64,000 nt of DNA from an uncultured Dehalococcoidia bacterium (GTDB taxonomy: Bacteria > Chloroflexota > Dehalococcoidia > Lucifugimonadales > JAAXIE01): contig OX638353.1 in NCBI GenBank assembly GCA_951813255.1, positions 930,001 through 994,000 of the forward strand, read 5' to 3'. Below the pieces are notes generated by a model that saw nothing but the letters and a program-made list of their open reading frames with translations, was not told the origin of the DNA and ran no database searches. Shown here one piece after another: positions 7,191 through 15,527 of this stretch; the stretch's first letter is position 1; each line of letters opens with the position of its first letter. The translations under genes were made by a program, and so were the position numbers.

Positions 7191-9491
7191 TTACCGGCTG
7201 GCGTTAATTGCCTGCCAGACGCGGTACGCCGTGTACGGGGTGTCCAAATGGGTGATGCCCAATGGCGCGAGGGCGTCAGCCACAGCATTGGACACCGACG
7301 CCGGGGGCCCAACGGTGACGAGGGACCCCATGCCTTTGGCACCAAGTGGACTTAGAGGAGATGGCGTTTCCATCTGCTCCATCACCATCTCCGGCATGTC
7401 CTCGGCATGGGGCATGCCATAGTCTTGGAAGGTGCCCATAAGCGGCTGTCCATCCTCGGTGTACTGCACATCCTCGGTCATGGCTTGGCCTATCCCCTGC
7501 GCCAACCCGCCGTGGGTCTGGCCTTCCACAACCACTGGGTTGATGATGCGTCCGCAGTCGTGTACGCCGACACAGCGAAGCAGGTCCACCTCGCCGGTGT
7601 CCCGGTCAATCTCCACCAAGGCCAACTGCGCCCCGGAAGGGAACACGTAGTCCGGGAGGTGGAAAGTCCCTTCGAACTCCAGACCGGGGGATACGCCGGG
7701 TGGGAGAGTCTCCTCGTTGAAGGCGGCGGCTGCCACTTCCGCGAAGGAGCGAGTGTCCTGCTCATGGTCCTTAGACCAGATCCGGCTGTCGCGGAACTGC
7801 ACCTCGGAATCAGCGCACCCCAACATATGGCCAGCGATCTTCGCCATTCCAGCGCGGGCATTCTCTAGGGCGTCGTATACAGCGGAGCCGGCGACGGTGA
7901 GGGCGCGACTGGCCATCGTTCCCACGCCCTCTTCCACGACATCAGTATCGCCATGCAATATGGTCACATCCTGAGGGCGCACGCCCAGGGTATCGGCAGC
8001 TATCTGGGCAAAGCTGGTATCCGTACCTTGGCCATGGGGCGAGGCTTCGGTGTAGATGGTGATTGCCCCGTGGCGGTCGATCTCCACGCGCGCCGCGCTG
8101 TCCATGAGTTCCCCGCCACCACCCTGGCTCTTGAGGAAGCTGGCGATGCCCAAGCCCACCAGCCTCCCCTGTGCCCTTGCCTGGGCCTGCTCTCTCCTCA
8201 GGCCGTCGTAGTCGGCCAACTCCAAGGCACGTTGCAGGGCTTGGAGGTAGTCGCCGCTGTCGTAGGTGAGACCTGTGGGAGTAGTGAAGGGCAGTTCCTC
8301 CGAGGGTATGAGGTTCTTGCGCCGCACCTCTAGAGGGTCCATGCCCAACTCTCCCCCGATAAGGTCGATGGTTCGCTCCATGAAATAGGCTGCTTCGGGG
8401 GCACCGGAGCCGCGGTAAGGACCAGTGGTGGGCTTGTTGGTGGCGACGGCGTTCATCTCCATGTGAATCACCGGCGTTTTGTAAGGGCCAGCGATGCGCC
8501 GGACCAAGTGATGAGAGGGAGTGGAAGTAGAGCGGATGAAGTAGGCGCCGATGTCGGCGATGGCACTGAACCGTATGCCGAGGATCGTGCCGTCGTTCAG
8601 TACGGCGGCCTCTGCACGGCACTCCATGCCCCTGCCGTGATAGGAGGTCATGTTCTCGCCGCGATCTTCAATCCACTTGATGGGACGGCCCAAGCGGACA
8701 GCCATGTGGCAGACGGCGGCGACGTCGGTGCGGAGGTCTTTGCCACCGAAGCCCCCGCCCATGTCCGGGGCGATGACGCGGATGGTGCTGGGGTCGCGGT
8801 GCAGGACGTAAGCTAGGAGGTCGCGATCGTGGTGGACCGACTGGGTGGCGCTCCAGACCGTGAGCAAGTCCTGAGAGGCGTCATAGGTGGCCAGCACACC
8901 GCGGGTCTCCATGGGCGCGGGGCAGATGCGCTGGCTCTTATAGGTGCCTTCGACGATACGGTCGGCGCGGCTGAAGGCGTCGTCCAAGTCGCCAGCACGG
9001 TCATCAGTACGGAAGAGGACGTTGGTGCCCAACTCCTCGTGTAGCAATATCTCATTCTTGAGCGCGTCGTGAGGATCAACCACGGCGGGCAGAGGCTCGT
9101 AGTGCACCCGGACCAACTCCGTGGCATCGATGGCGGCCTCGCGGGTTTCCGCGACCACTAAAGCCACTGCCTCGCCCACGTAACGGACCTTGCCTGTTGC
9201 CAGCAGGGGATGGGGAGGAGGGTTCTCTGAAGGGTTTCGGGAGGTGAATTGCACTGGCACATGATTGGCAGAGCCGGTCAGGTGGTCTGCCGTGGTCACT
9301 GCTGCCACGCCGAGGGCCGCCTCGGCTGCTGAGGTGTCGATGGACAGGATTCGGGCATGAGCGTGAGGGCTGCGCACCACGACAGCGTGCAGCATCCGAG
9401 GGAGCCGGATGTCATCGACGAAGGTGGCCTGCCCTTCGATAAAGCGGGGGTCCTCCAGCCTCTTCATGCGTGCCCCGATGTAGGTGGTCAT
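7191..9491 (-). CDS. Xanthine dehydrogenase family molybdopterin-binding subunit, catalytic Glu replaced by Ser
   Basis: A 766-residue large subunit of the molybdenum hydroxylase family. It starts MTTYIGARMKRLEDPRFIEGQ and carries GGGFGGK, the molybdopterin-contacting glycine loop, and GPYRGSGAPEA. It lacks the AYRCSFR loop of true CO dehydrogenase. At the C-terminus, where the family has KGxGE with the catalytic base glutamate, the sequence reads GAKGMGSLVT, so serine (codon 7325-7323) replaces glutamate. The start at 9491 follows AGGAGG; upstream in-frame codons lack a ribosome site. No FAD subunit or [2Fe-2S] subunit gene is adjacent. A paralogue lies at 16544-18853. Confidence 0.88.
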   Translation of the reverse strand: MTTYIGARMKRLEDPRFIEGQATFVDDIRLPRMLHAVVVRSPHAHARILSIDTSAAEAALGVAAVTTADHLTGSANHVPVQFTSRNPSENPPPHPLLATGKVRYVGEAVALVVAETREAAIDATELVRVHYEPLPAVVDPHDALKNEILLHEELGTNVLFRTDDRAGDLDDAFSRADRIVEGTYKSQRICPAPMETRGVLATYDASQDLLTVWSATQSVHHDRDLLAYVLHRDPSTIRVIAPDMGGGFGGKDLRTDVAAVCHMAVRLGRPIKWIEDRGENMTSYHGRGMECRAEAAVLNDGTILGIRFSAIADIGAYFIRSTSTPSHHLVRRIAGPYKTPVIHMEMNAVATNKPTTGPYRGSGAPEAAYFMERTIDLIGGELGMDPLEVRRKNLIPSEELPFTTPTGLTYDSGDYLQALQRALELADYDGLRREQAQARAQGRLVGLGIASFLKSQGGGGELMDSAARVEIDRHGAITIYTEASPHGQGTDTSFAQIAADTLGVRPQDVTILHGDTDVVEEGVGTMASRALTVAGSAVYDALENARAGMAKIAGHMLGCADSEVQFRDSRIWSKDHEQDTRSFAEVAAAAFNEETLPPGVSPGLEFEGTFHLPDYVFPSGAQLALVEIDRDTGEVDLLRCVGVHDCGRIINPVVVEGQTHGGLAQGIGQAMTEDVQYTEDGQPLMGTFQDYGMPHAEDMPEMVMEQMETPSPLSPLGAKGMGSLVTVGPPASVSNAVADALAPLGITHLDTPYTAYRVWQAINASR

Positions 9492-9628
9492 GGGCGCCTC
9501 CTGATGATGCGCATCTGTGCGGGCCAGTCCCATCATCATGGGGTATGGCCAGCATGTGCTACCAGCCATTGTATCACCCAAGGCATGGGAGAATGTGGCG
9601 GCAACGGCAATTTGGCTACCGGTCTATC

Positions 9629-9658
9629 TTGACAAAAGGGAAAACGGACGGCTAGACT
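9629..9658 (+). promoter_or_regulatory. Sigma70-type promoter for the tct operon
   Basis: TTGACA (9629-9634), an 18-nt spacer and TAGACT (9653-9658) lie 98 nt before the start of the tctC-like gene, in the intergenic region between divergent genes. Confidence 0.55.
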
Positions 9659-9756
9659 TCCCAAAGCACCCAGCTATAGTTGCGCTCATCAACAGTAAGT
9701 TGACGCCAAAACGAGAGATGGCGCCCTAAGCAAACCTTGCCAGGAGGTATTGGTCT

Positions 9757-11253
9757 ATGAACCGGTTGAGGCGACGTGTCCCGTGGATTATTGTCCCGCT
9801 CCTCTTGATAGTGCCTCTGATATTGGTCGCCTGCGGTGGCGGTGGGCTGACGGACGAGGAAAAAGCGCAACTGGCGACCGCAGCTGAAGCTGCTGCTGCT
9901 GCCGAACGCGCCGAGGCGGCCGTTGCGGCCATCGATACCCAAGCCATCGTCTCGGATGCGGTGGAAGCAGCGTTGGCGCAGGTGCCGGAGCCCCCTGAGG
10001 GCATAACTGCTGACGACGTCGCGTCTGCAATATCGATGGCTATGGAATCCATACCTGAGGGCATAACTGCTGACGACGTTGCAATGGCCAGCCAAGATGC
10101 TGCAGAGCAGGTGGCTGCGGGCACTCTCAAGCTTGAGGAAGTCCAGGAGGCTATCGCGATGGCACTGGACAAGGCCGCCGAAGATGCAGCAATGGCTGCG
10201 ATGGAGGCTGAGGAAGAAGCCGCCATGATGGCGATGAAGGAGCAGGAAGAGCGCCTGAGGCAGATATATGCGAGCTTCTTCGAGGGTCAGACGATTCGCC
10301 TGCTGGTGGGCTTCTCCGCTGGTGGCGGATATGACACTTATGGCCGGGCCATCGCTCGGCATATCAGCAAGCACATACCCGGCAACCCGGATGTAGTGGT
10401 GGAGAACATGACCGGGGCTGGCAGCTTGGTGGCAGCCAACTTCCTCTACAATCAAGCCGAACCTGACGGCCTGACCATGGGCCTGTGGAACTCCAACCAC
10501 ATATTCATCCAAGCACTGGCTGATGATCTTGAAGCCGAGGGCATCCTTTTCGATGCCAACGGTTACTCATGGCTGGGAGCTCCCAGTGATGGGAACCCGG
10601 TATGCGCCATCATGGGATTTGTCGGCGTCAGCGATGCCGACACTATCCTAGAGCCTGGTTCCGTGTATAAGCACGGCTCCACTGCTGCCACGGGCGGTTC
10701 CCTTGCTGATATCCCGCGCCTTACCAATGCGTTTGTAAGCACCAACCACGAAATCGTGTCCGGATACCGAGGGACGGCAACGGTCCGCTTGGCCCTCCAA
10801 GGTGGTGAAGTAGACGCAGCCTGTTGGGGTTGGGAGTCCATGGGTGTCACCGCGCGCTCGATGTTGGACGCTGAGGGTGATGAGCAGTTCATTCCCTATG
10901 CCATGACGTTCCCGAGCGAAGATCCTGAAATCTCCGATCTCCCCTTGATCGGCGACTACATTGAGAATGCGGACCAAAAGGCGTTGTTCGACCTGTGGAG
11001 AGTGGGATACAGGTTCCAGCGTCCGTGGACCATGCCCCCAGGCACTGCCCCGGAGCTGGTGAGCGTGCTCCGGCAGGCGTTTAGCGATACCATGGCAGAC
11101 CCTGAGTTCATCGCGGATGCACAGGCTGCCGGGCTCTATTTGAACCCTCAGGCGGGTGAGGATATCCAGACGTGGGTGTCTGAAATTCTGAGCGTCACCC
11201 CTGAGCAGAAGGCTGCACTCCAGTTCCTGGTAAAGCCGGCCGAAGGCCAGTAG
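9757..11253 (+). CDS. tctC: TctC/Bug-family solute-binding lipoprotein with N-terminal helical stalk
   Basis: The extracytoplasmic binding component of a tripartite tricarboxylate transporter. A lipoprotein signal ends in LILVAC, with the lipidated Cys26. The Bug/TctC domain starts near residue 170 (GQTIRLLVGFSAGGGYDTYGRA) and includes VVENMTGAGSLVAANFLYN. Between them lies an unusual Ala/Glu-rich, probably helical segment of about 140 residues containing PEGITADDVA twice (80-89 and 100-109). Typical family members have about 320 residues; this one has 498. AGGAGG precedes the ATG by 9 nt. It heads an operon with tctA and tctB. Ligand is probably an organic acid. Confidence 0.88.
   Translation: MNRLRRRVPWIIVPLLLIVPLILVACGGGGLTDEEKAQLATAAEAAAAAERAEAAVAAIDTQAIVSDAVEAALAQVPEPPEGITADDVASAISMAMESIPEGITADDVAMASQDAAEQVAAGTLKLEEVQEAIAMALDKAAEDAAMAAMEAEEEAAMMAMKEQEERLRQIYASFFEGQTIRLLVGFSAGGGYDTYGRAIARHISKHIPGNPDVVVENMTGAGSLVAANFLYNQAEPDGLTMGLWNSNHIFIQALADDLEAEGILFDANGYSWLGAPSDGNPVCAIMGFVGVSDADTILEPGSVYKHGSTAATGGSLADIPRLTNAFVSTNHEIVSGYRGTATVRLALQGGEVDAACWGWESMGVTARSMLDAEGDEQFIPYAMTFPSEDPEISDLPLIGDYIENADQKALFDLWRVGYRFQRPWTMPPGTAPELVSVLRQAFSDTMADPEFIADAQAAGLYLNPQAGEDIQTWVSEILSVTPEQKAALQFLVKPAEGQ
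9994..10079 (+). repeat. 26-bp exact direct repeat inside tctC
   Basis: The same 26 bases occur at 9994-10019 and 10054-10079, exactly 60 nt apart and in frame. They encode the repeated PEGITADDV segment in the stalk of the binding protein, which suggests a recent in-frame duplication of 20 codons. Confidence 0.9.
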
Positions 11254-11263
11254 CCTAAGAGTT

Positions 11264-11305
11264 CAGATAAGGGACCGCAGATATCAGATAAGGGATCGCA
11301 GATAA
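11264..11305 (+). repeat. Tandem 21-nt repeat between tctC and tctA
   Basis: Two adjacent 21-nt units (11264-11284 and 11285-11305) differ at two positions. They follow the tctC stop and precede the hairpin at 11318-11353. Confidence 0.8.
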
Positions 11306-11317
11306 AGGACACAAGGC

Positions 11318-11353
11318 AGAGGGCCGCAGTCCGTGAACCGGACGCGGCCCTCT
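11318..11353 (+). terminator. Strong intercistronic hairpin after tctC
   Basis: AGAGGGCCGC (11318-11327) pairs perfectly with GCGGCCCTCT (11344-11353), with an inner GTCCG/CGGAC pair around a TGAAC loop. No T-run follows, so it is more likely an mRNA-stabilising or partial-termination element that favours tctC expression over tctAB than a full terminator. Confidence 0.7.
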
Positions 11354-11371
11354 GGGTATGAGTAAGAGGCA

Positions 11372-13027
11372 GTGGAAGCTATAAACGACTATTTCGGGGC
11401 CTTGCTTACCGGGTTGACGGATGTCCTTCCGCTATCCGAGCATGGATCGGAAGCCTTTGTGGCTATGCTCCTGGGCGTCGCCATAGGCTTTGTAGTCGGC
11501 ATCCTGCCCGGTTTGGGCGGTGCCGTCACCCTAGCGTTGATGCTTCCCTTCACCTTCGACATGGATGCCACCCAGGCGTTCGCGTTCCTCTTGGGTGCGA
11601 ACGCAGTGGTGGCGACTACCGGGGACATTACATCGGTGCTTTTCGGCGTCCCCGGTGAGGGAATCAGCGCTGCGGTGATCGTGGACGGCCACCCGATGGC
11701 GAAAAGAGGGGAGGCGGGACGCGCCTTGGGTGCGGTTCTTATGAGCTCCCTTATCGGGGCTGTGTTCGGGGCTATAGTACTAGCCGCCGCGATACCGGTA
11801 GTCAGGCCAATAGTGCTGGCGATAGGGTCTCCCGAGTTTTTCATGCTAGCGCTCTTGGGCATTACGTTCGTGGCCACTCTAAGTGGTGGCAACATGGTTA
11901 AAGGACTCACCGTGGGGGCGCTTGGCCTTGCTCTGGCCATGATCCGTCTGGAACCGGTGACCAGCATCCCGAGGTATACCTTGGAAGGTGTTCTCGGCAG
12001 GTCTGAATCCCTGTTCCTCTGGGATGGAGTCAACTTTGTAGCGATCACAGTTGGGCTCTTTGCAATCCCAGAGATCATCGATTTGGCGGTCAAGGGGACC
12101 GGCATAGCTGAGCGGTCTGCTGGCCGAATCGGCGGTGTGGCCCAGGGCGTCAGAGACACTTTCCGTCACTGGTTCCTTGTGTTTCGCTGTAGTGCCTTGG
12201 GCGCGTACATCGGGCTTGTGCCTGGCTTGGGTGGCGGGCCTGCTCAGTGGATGTCCTATGCGCATGCGGTGCAGAGTGCTGACAGCAAAGAAGATTTTGG
12301 CAAGGGCCGAATAGAGGGCGTCTTGGGTCCCGGGGCCGCCAATAACTCGAAGGAGGGTGGTTCCCTCATCCCCACTATTGCGTTCGGTATACCGGGCAGC
12401 CTGTCAATGGCCATCCTGCTTGGGGCATTTCTTATTCAGGGGTTGGTGCCTGGCCCCAACCTGCTGGACGCCAACACGCCCATACGTCCTGACATAGCCG
12501 CCTTGGGGGGCTGGGTACCGTCCGGGCTTGAGTTAACCTTCTCGTTTGTTTGGGTGCTCATCGTTTCAAATATCATTACAGTTGCAGTCTGCTTCCTCTT
12601 CCTCAAGTGGTTGGCGAGAATTACCGAGATACGTGGCACACTGATTATCCCAATAATCTTGTTGCTCGTATATTTGGGTGGATTCACCGTGGCGAACCGG
12701 TCGCAGGATCTGATGCTGGTGATCATCTTCGGCCTCTTGGGTTGGGTGATGGTGAAATTTGACTGGCCGCGCCCACCTATGCTGCTGGGCTTGGTCCTGG
12801 CTCCTATCGCGGAAACCAACCTCAGAGTGTCCACTCAGGTGTACGGAACCTATGGCTGGATGGCTGAGCCTGGTGTCATCATCATCGCCCTACTCATGCT
12901 GGCTTCAGTCGCCTATCCCGTATGGCAAGACCACAAGCAGAAAAAACGGGAGGAGCAGCGCGCCGCAGTGACGGCCAGTCCCAGCCCCCAGGCAGGCTCC
13001 GGTGATGGGGGCGATGGTGCAGCTTAG
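11372..13027 (+). CDS. tctA: TctA-family tripartite tricarboxylate transporter large permease
   Basis: A 551-residue polytopic membrane protein, the large subunit of the TTT transporter. It shows the family's glycine-rich signature VGILPGLGGAVTLALMLPFTF and a second half GLVPGLGGGPAQWMSYAHA followed by GPGAANNSKEGGSLIPTIAFGIPGS. Length is slightly above the usual 500 because of a polar C-terminal tail. The start is GTG at 11372 with a weak AAGAGG upstream. It is preceded by tctC and overlaps the tctB-like gene by about 14-26 nt, so translation is probably coupled. Confidence 0.92.
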   Translation: MEAINDYFGALLTGLTDVLPLSEHGSEAFVAMLLGVAIGFVVGILPGLGGAVTLALMLPFTFDMDATQAFAFLLGANAVVATTGDITSVLFGVPGEGISAAVIVDGHPMAKRGEAGRALGAVLMSSLIGAVFGAIVLAAAIPVVRPIVLAIGSPEFFMLALLGITFVATLSGGNMVKGLTVGALGLALAMIRLEPVTSIPRYTLEGVLGRSESLFLWDGVNFVAITVGLFAIPEIIDLAVKGTGIAERSAGRIGGVAQGVRDTFRHWFLVFRCSALGAYIGLVPGLGGGPAQWMSYAHAVQSADSKEDFGKGRIEGVLGPGAANNSKEGGSLIPTIAFGIPGSLSMAILLGAFLIQGLVPGPNLLDANTPIRPDIAALGGWVPSGLELTFSFVWVLIVSNIITVAVCFLFLKWLARITEIRGTLIIPIILLLVYLGGFTVANRSQDLMLVIIFGLLGWVMVKFDWPRPPMLLGLVLAPIAETNLRVSTQVYGTYGWMAEPGVIIIALLMLASVAYPVWQDHKQKKREEQRAAVTASPSPQAGSGDGGDGAA

Positions 13028-13820
13028 TCGAGGCAAGGCGTTACGGCTGGTATTTGCTCTCTGCTTGCTGGCTCTTTTTTGTTGGATGACATGGGAGGCC
13101 TTTTTCGGATACGGCAAGGAGAGCCCCAGCGCGGCAACCTTCCCCAAAGCGATCCTGATACCGGCAATAGGCTTGGCGGCTATTGCCGTGTTCCGAGAGC
13201 TCATCAGCAAGCAGAGTGGCGGCTCTCCTTCCGTCGACATTGCTGCGGCTCCTATCGAGATCGAGCTTGAACTCGAGGAAGAAATTCAGCTTGAGCCCGC
13301 GGTCGAGGTTAAACGTACACTCATCATAATCGGGTGGATAGTGGGGTTCTTCATCGGCATCTGGCTCATCGGCTGGATGGTTACGGTGCCTTTGGCGATC
13401 GTTGTCTACATAAAGGTGGCTGGCCGAGAGAGTTGGCTTATTGCTATAGCTGCGGGTGTGATGGGTTGGGTCCTGTTCGATGGAGTGTTCGACGCACGCC
13501 TCAATATTCCCCTCTCGGAAAAGCTTGATGGCCTCCTGATGTCGCGCTTGGAGGACTGGCTGACTTCATTCCGAAGCCCTGATGAAACAGCTGCCGCCTT
13601 GGGACTGCCTAATACCAACAAGGTGTCCATCAATGATTCACTTGGAGATTCCGCGGCGGTGGTCACTGAAGGACTTCAATGGGTGTTCACGCAGATACCC
13701 GTCTTGGTAGTCGTAGGCATCGCTGTGGTGGGCTTCTTGGCCTACAACGCGAACAACGCCGTCAAGGATGCGATGGATCGCGTGGCCATTCAAGTGTGGG
13801 GGAAGGTCAGGCGGAACTAG
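13014..13820 (+). CDS. tctB: TctB-like small permease subunit, enlarged
   Basis: A 268-residue membrane protein placed where the small TTT subunit belongs. It has an N-terminal helix (VFALCLLALFCWMTWEAFF), a charged linker with Glu-rich stretches, helices around ILIIIGWIVGFFIGIWLIGWM and ESWLIAIAAGVMGWVLFDGVF, and a further C-terminal helix VLVVVGIAVVGFLAYNA. Typical TctB proteins have about 150 residues, so the last ~90 residues are an extension. Several starts lie close together (GTG 13002, ATG 13005, ATG 13014); all overlap the end of tctA. I chose 13014, but the evidence is slight. Confidence 0.8.
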   Translation: MVQLSRGKALRLVFALCLLALFCWMTWEAFFGYGKESPSAATFPKAILIPAIGLAAIAVFRELISKQSGGSPSVDIAAAPIEIELELEEEIQLEPAVEVKRTLIIIGWIVGFFIGIWLIGWMVTVPLAIVVYIKVAGRESWLIAIAAGVMGWVLFDGVFDARLNIPLSEKLDGLLMSRLEDWLTSFRSPDETAAALGLPNTNKVSINDSLGDSAAVVTEGLQWVFTQIPVLVVVGIAVVGFLAYNANNAVKDAMDRVAIQVWGKVRRN

Positions 13821-13915
13821 CTAGTTCCAGCCTGCTGGGATGCCTCCGATGCGGTGATCCGGTCTCTGGTAATTAGGCAGTTGTTCCGAGCCATTTCCAC
13901 CGAGGAACCACGGCA

Positions 13916-14965
13916 TTAGTGGAACTTGGGCATCACCTTTTCGCTGAGGAGCTTGAGGTAGGTGGTGGACTGTTCCCGGGTGGGGAGGCCCCTATGGGTG
14001 AGCATCAAGTTGCGACCGCCCACATCCCGCAGCATGGCGATGAGTTCGGAGACACGCTTGGGCGAGCCCACGAACAGCTCGGACGCGTCAGGGTTGGGGA
14101 CTTCGCCGTAGGCTTCCTTGGATAGTGGTGGTGGGGGCGTGGGAACGTACACTTCGGGCGGCTTCAGGGAGACGCGTTTCTCGGCCACGTATTCGCTAGC
14201 GCGCTCGAAGGGACCCAGCCACTCCTCAAGGGCTTGGTCGTCGGTCTCAGCCAAGTAGCACTCCCGCCAGACCCAGACTTGATCCATTGCCTGCTCGACC
14301 TGCTCCTCGTTGAAGCCTGACTCGAACATGGTGTCGCGGTAGAGGGAGAGGGTGCGAGCGGCGGCGGAGGTGGAGCGGTTGCTTATGAGGATGGGGCGCC
14401 CGATGCGTGCCATCTCCACCACCGAGTCCTCGCTGATGCAGGCCCGGGCCAAGCGCGGGTGAGGCTTCTGGTAGGGACGGGGACGAACAGCAGGGAAGGC
14501 GACCTGCCAGTAGTGGCCGTTGTGTTCCACGTTCTCCGTGGTCCACGCCTTGATCATCAGGTCTTCCGCCTCGTCGAGCATCTCCTTGCCCAAGTCGACC
14601 GAAGTGCCGAAGCCGGTATATTCGAAGGCGTTGTAGTTGGAGCCTCGGCCGGTGCCCACTATCAGACGGCCTTGGGTGAGGTGGTCAAGGAGAGCCGTTT
14701 GCACTGCCACCCGGACGGGATGGTGGAGCGCCATCTCAAGTATCCCGAAGCCCAGCTCGATCCGCTTGGTGCGGGCTGCAACAACGCCGGCAAACACCAT
14801 GGGGTCACCGTAGGCTACCTCGCCGATGAAATGGTGTTCCGCGAGCCAAATGGCATCCAGCCCCAAGTTCTCGACTAATTCAGTCTCGTAGACACAGTCG
14901 TCGATGGCTTGGGCGTCATCGCCGGTGTCCAGGGTCATGGGGTAAAAGAAATGGCCGAACTTCAC
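13916..14965 (-). CDS. Luciferase-like (LLM class) flavin-dependent oxidoreductase
   Basis: A 349-residue bacterial-luciferase-like monooxygenase: MKFGHFFYPMTL, then LDAIWLAEHHF, AARTKRIELGFGILEMALHHPVR and GRLIVGTGRGSNY, all positioned as in the FMN-dependent LuxA-like branch. The reaction is probably FMNH2-dependent oxygenation of an aldehyde, amine or similar substrate; a flavin reductase is not seen nearby. The start is GTG at 14965 with GAGG about 9 nt upstream. It is convergent with tctB and heads leftward at the end of a run of minus-strand catabolic genes. Confidence 0.87.
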   Translation of the reverse strand: MKFGHFFYPMTLDTGDDAQAIDDCVYETELVENLGLDAIWLAEHHFIGEVAYGDPMVFAGVVAARTKRIELGFGILEMALHHPVRVAVQTALLDHLTQGRLIVGTGRGSNYNAFEYTGFGTSVDLGKEMLDEAEDLMIKAWTTENVEHNGHYWQVAFPAVRPRPYQKPHPRLARACISEDSVVEMARIGRPILISNRSTSAAARTLSLYRDTMFESGFNEEQVEQAMDQVWVWRECYLAETDDQALEEWLGPFERASEYVAEKRVSLKPPEVYVPTPPPPLSKEAYGEVPNPDASELFVGSPKRVSELIAMLRDVGGRNLMLTHRGLPTREQSTTYLKLLSEKVMPKFH

Positions 14966-15058
14966 CTTATCTGATTCCTCTCAACATAACGAAGATATGC
15001 GCTCCGGCTCCTGCTTGCCTCATTAACTAGGGCAGGCTGGGGCCGGAGCATTGGACAA

Positions 15059-15457
15059 CTAGTGGCCGTCGGCGTGCTCGCCGGGGTAGATGATCTGCAG
15101 CCTGTGACCATCGGGGTCGTTGAAGTAGATGCAGTTGGGGTCGCCAGGGCGGCCGGAAACCTGTACGCCAGCCTGTTCCAGCTCGGCTTTGATGCTGTCG
15201 TAGGTGCCCTGAGAGGCCACCATGGCCATGTGATGCATGTCCCGGGGCCCTTCGAATTCGCCCTCTTTGGTCTCGAAGAGGGCGACCATCTGGGTGGTGT
15301 CCTCGCTGAGATAGAGGAAGCTCTGCCATGAGCTTTCGTGCTCTACCCTCATGCCCAGCAGGTCCTTGTAGAACCGCTTGGAGCGCTCCAGATCCGTCAC
15401 TTGCAGCACCACATGGTCGATACGGTTCAGGGATATCTTGGAACGTACCGTTGTCAT
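15059..15457 (-). CDS. VOC superfamily (glyoxalase/extradiol dioxygenase fold) protein
   Basis: A 132-residue single vicinal-oxygen-chelate domain protein. IDHVVLQVTDLERSKRFYKDLLGM is the typical first beta-alpha-beta unit; DMHHMAM and CIYFNDPDGHRLQIIYP form the second half, with His and Glu/Gln candidates for metal ligands. Family members act as lyases, isomerases or dioxygenases; the reaction here is not known. AGGAGG precedes the ATG at 15457. It lies 70 nt downstream of the binding-fold gene on the same strand. Confidence 0.85.
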   Translation of the reverse strand: MTTVRSKISLNRIDHVVLQVTDLERSKRFYKDLLGMRVEHESSWQSFLYLSEDTTQMVALFETKEGEFEGPRDMHHMAMVASQGTYDSIKAELEQAGVQVSGRPGDPNCIYFNDPDGHRLQIIYPGEHADGH

Positions 15458-15527
15458 ACCTATCCTCCTAGTTGTGGTGGTATCAACCGAGTCCCATAGA
15501 ATGCTTGATCACTGCCAGTCCTGTGAC

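Noticed and set aside
7191..9491. Aerobic CO dehydrogenase large subunit (CoxL)
   Set aside because: The diagnostic AYRCSFR loop is absent and neither coxM nor coxS is adjacent, so only the broader molybdenum hydroxylase family is supported.
9994..10079. CRISPR-like direct repeats
   Set aside because: Only two copies, in frame inside a coding gene, encoding a duplicated protein segment; there are no spacers or cas genes.
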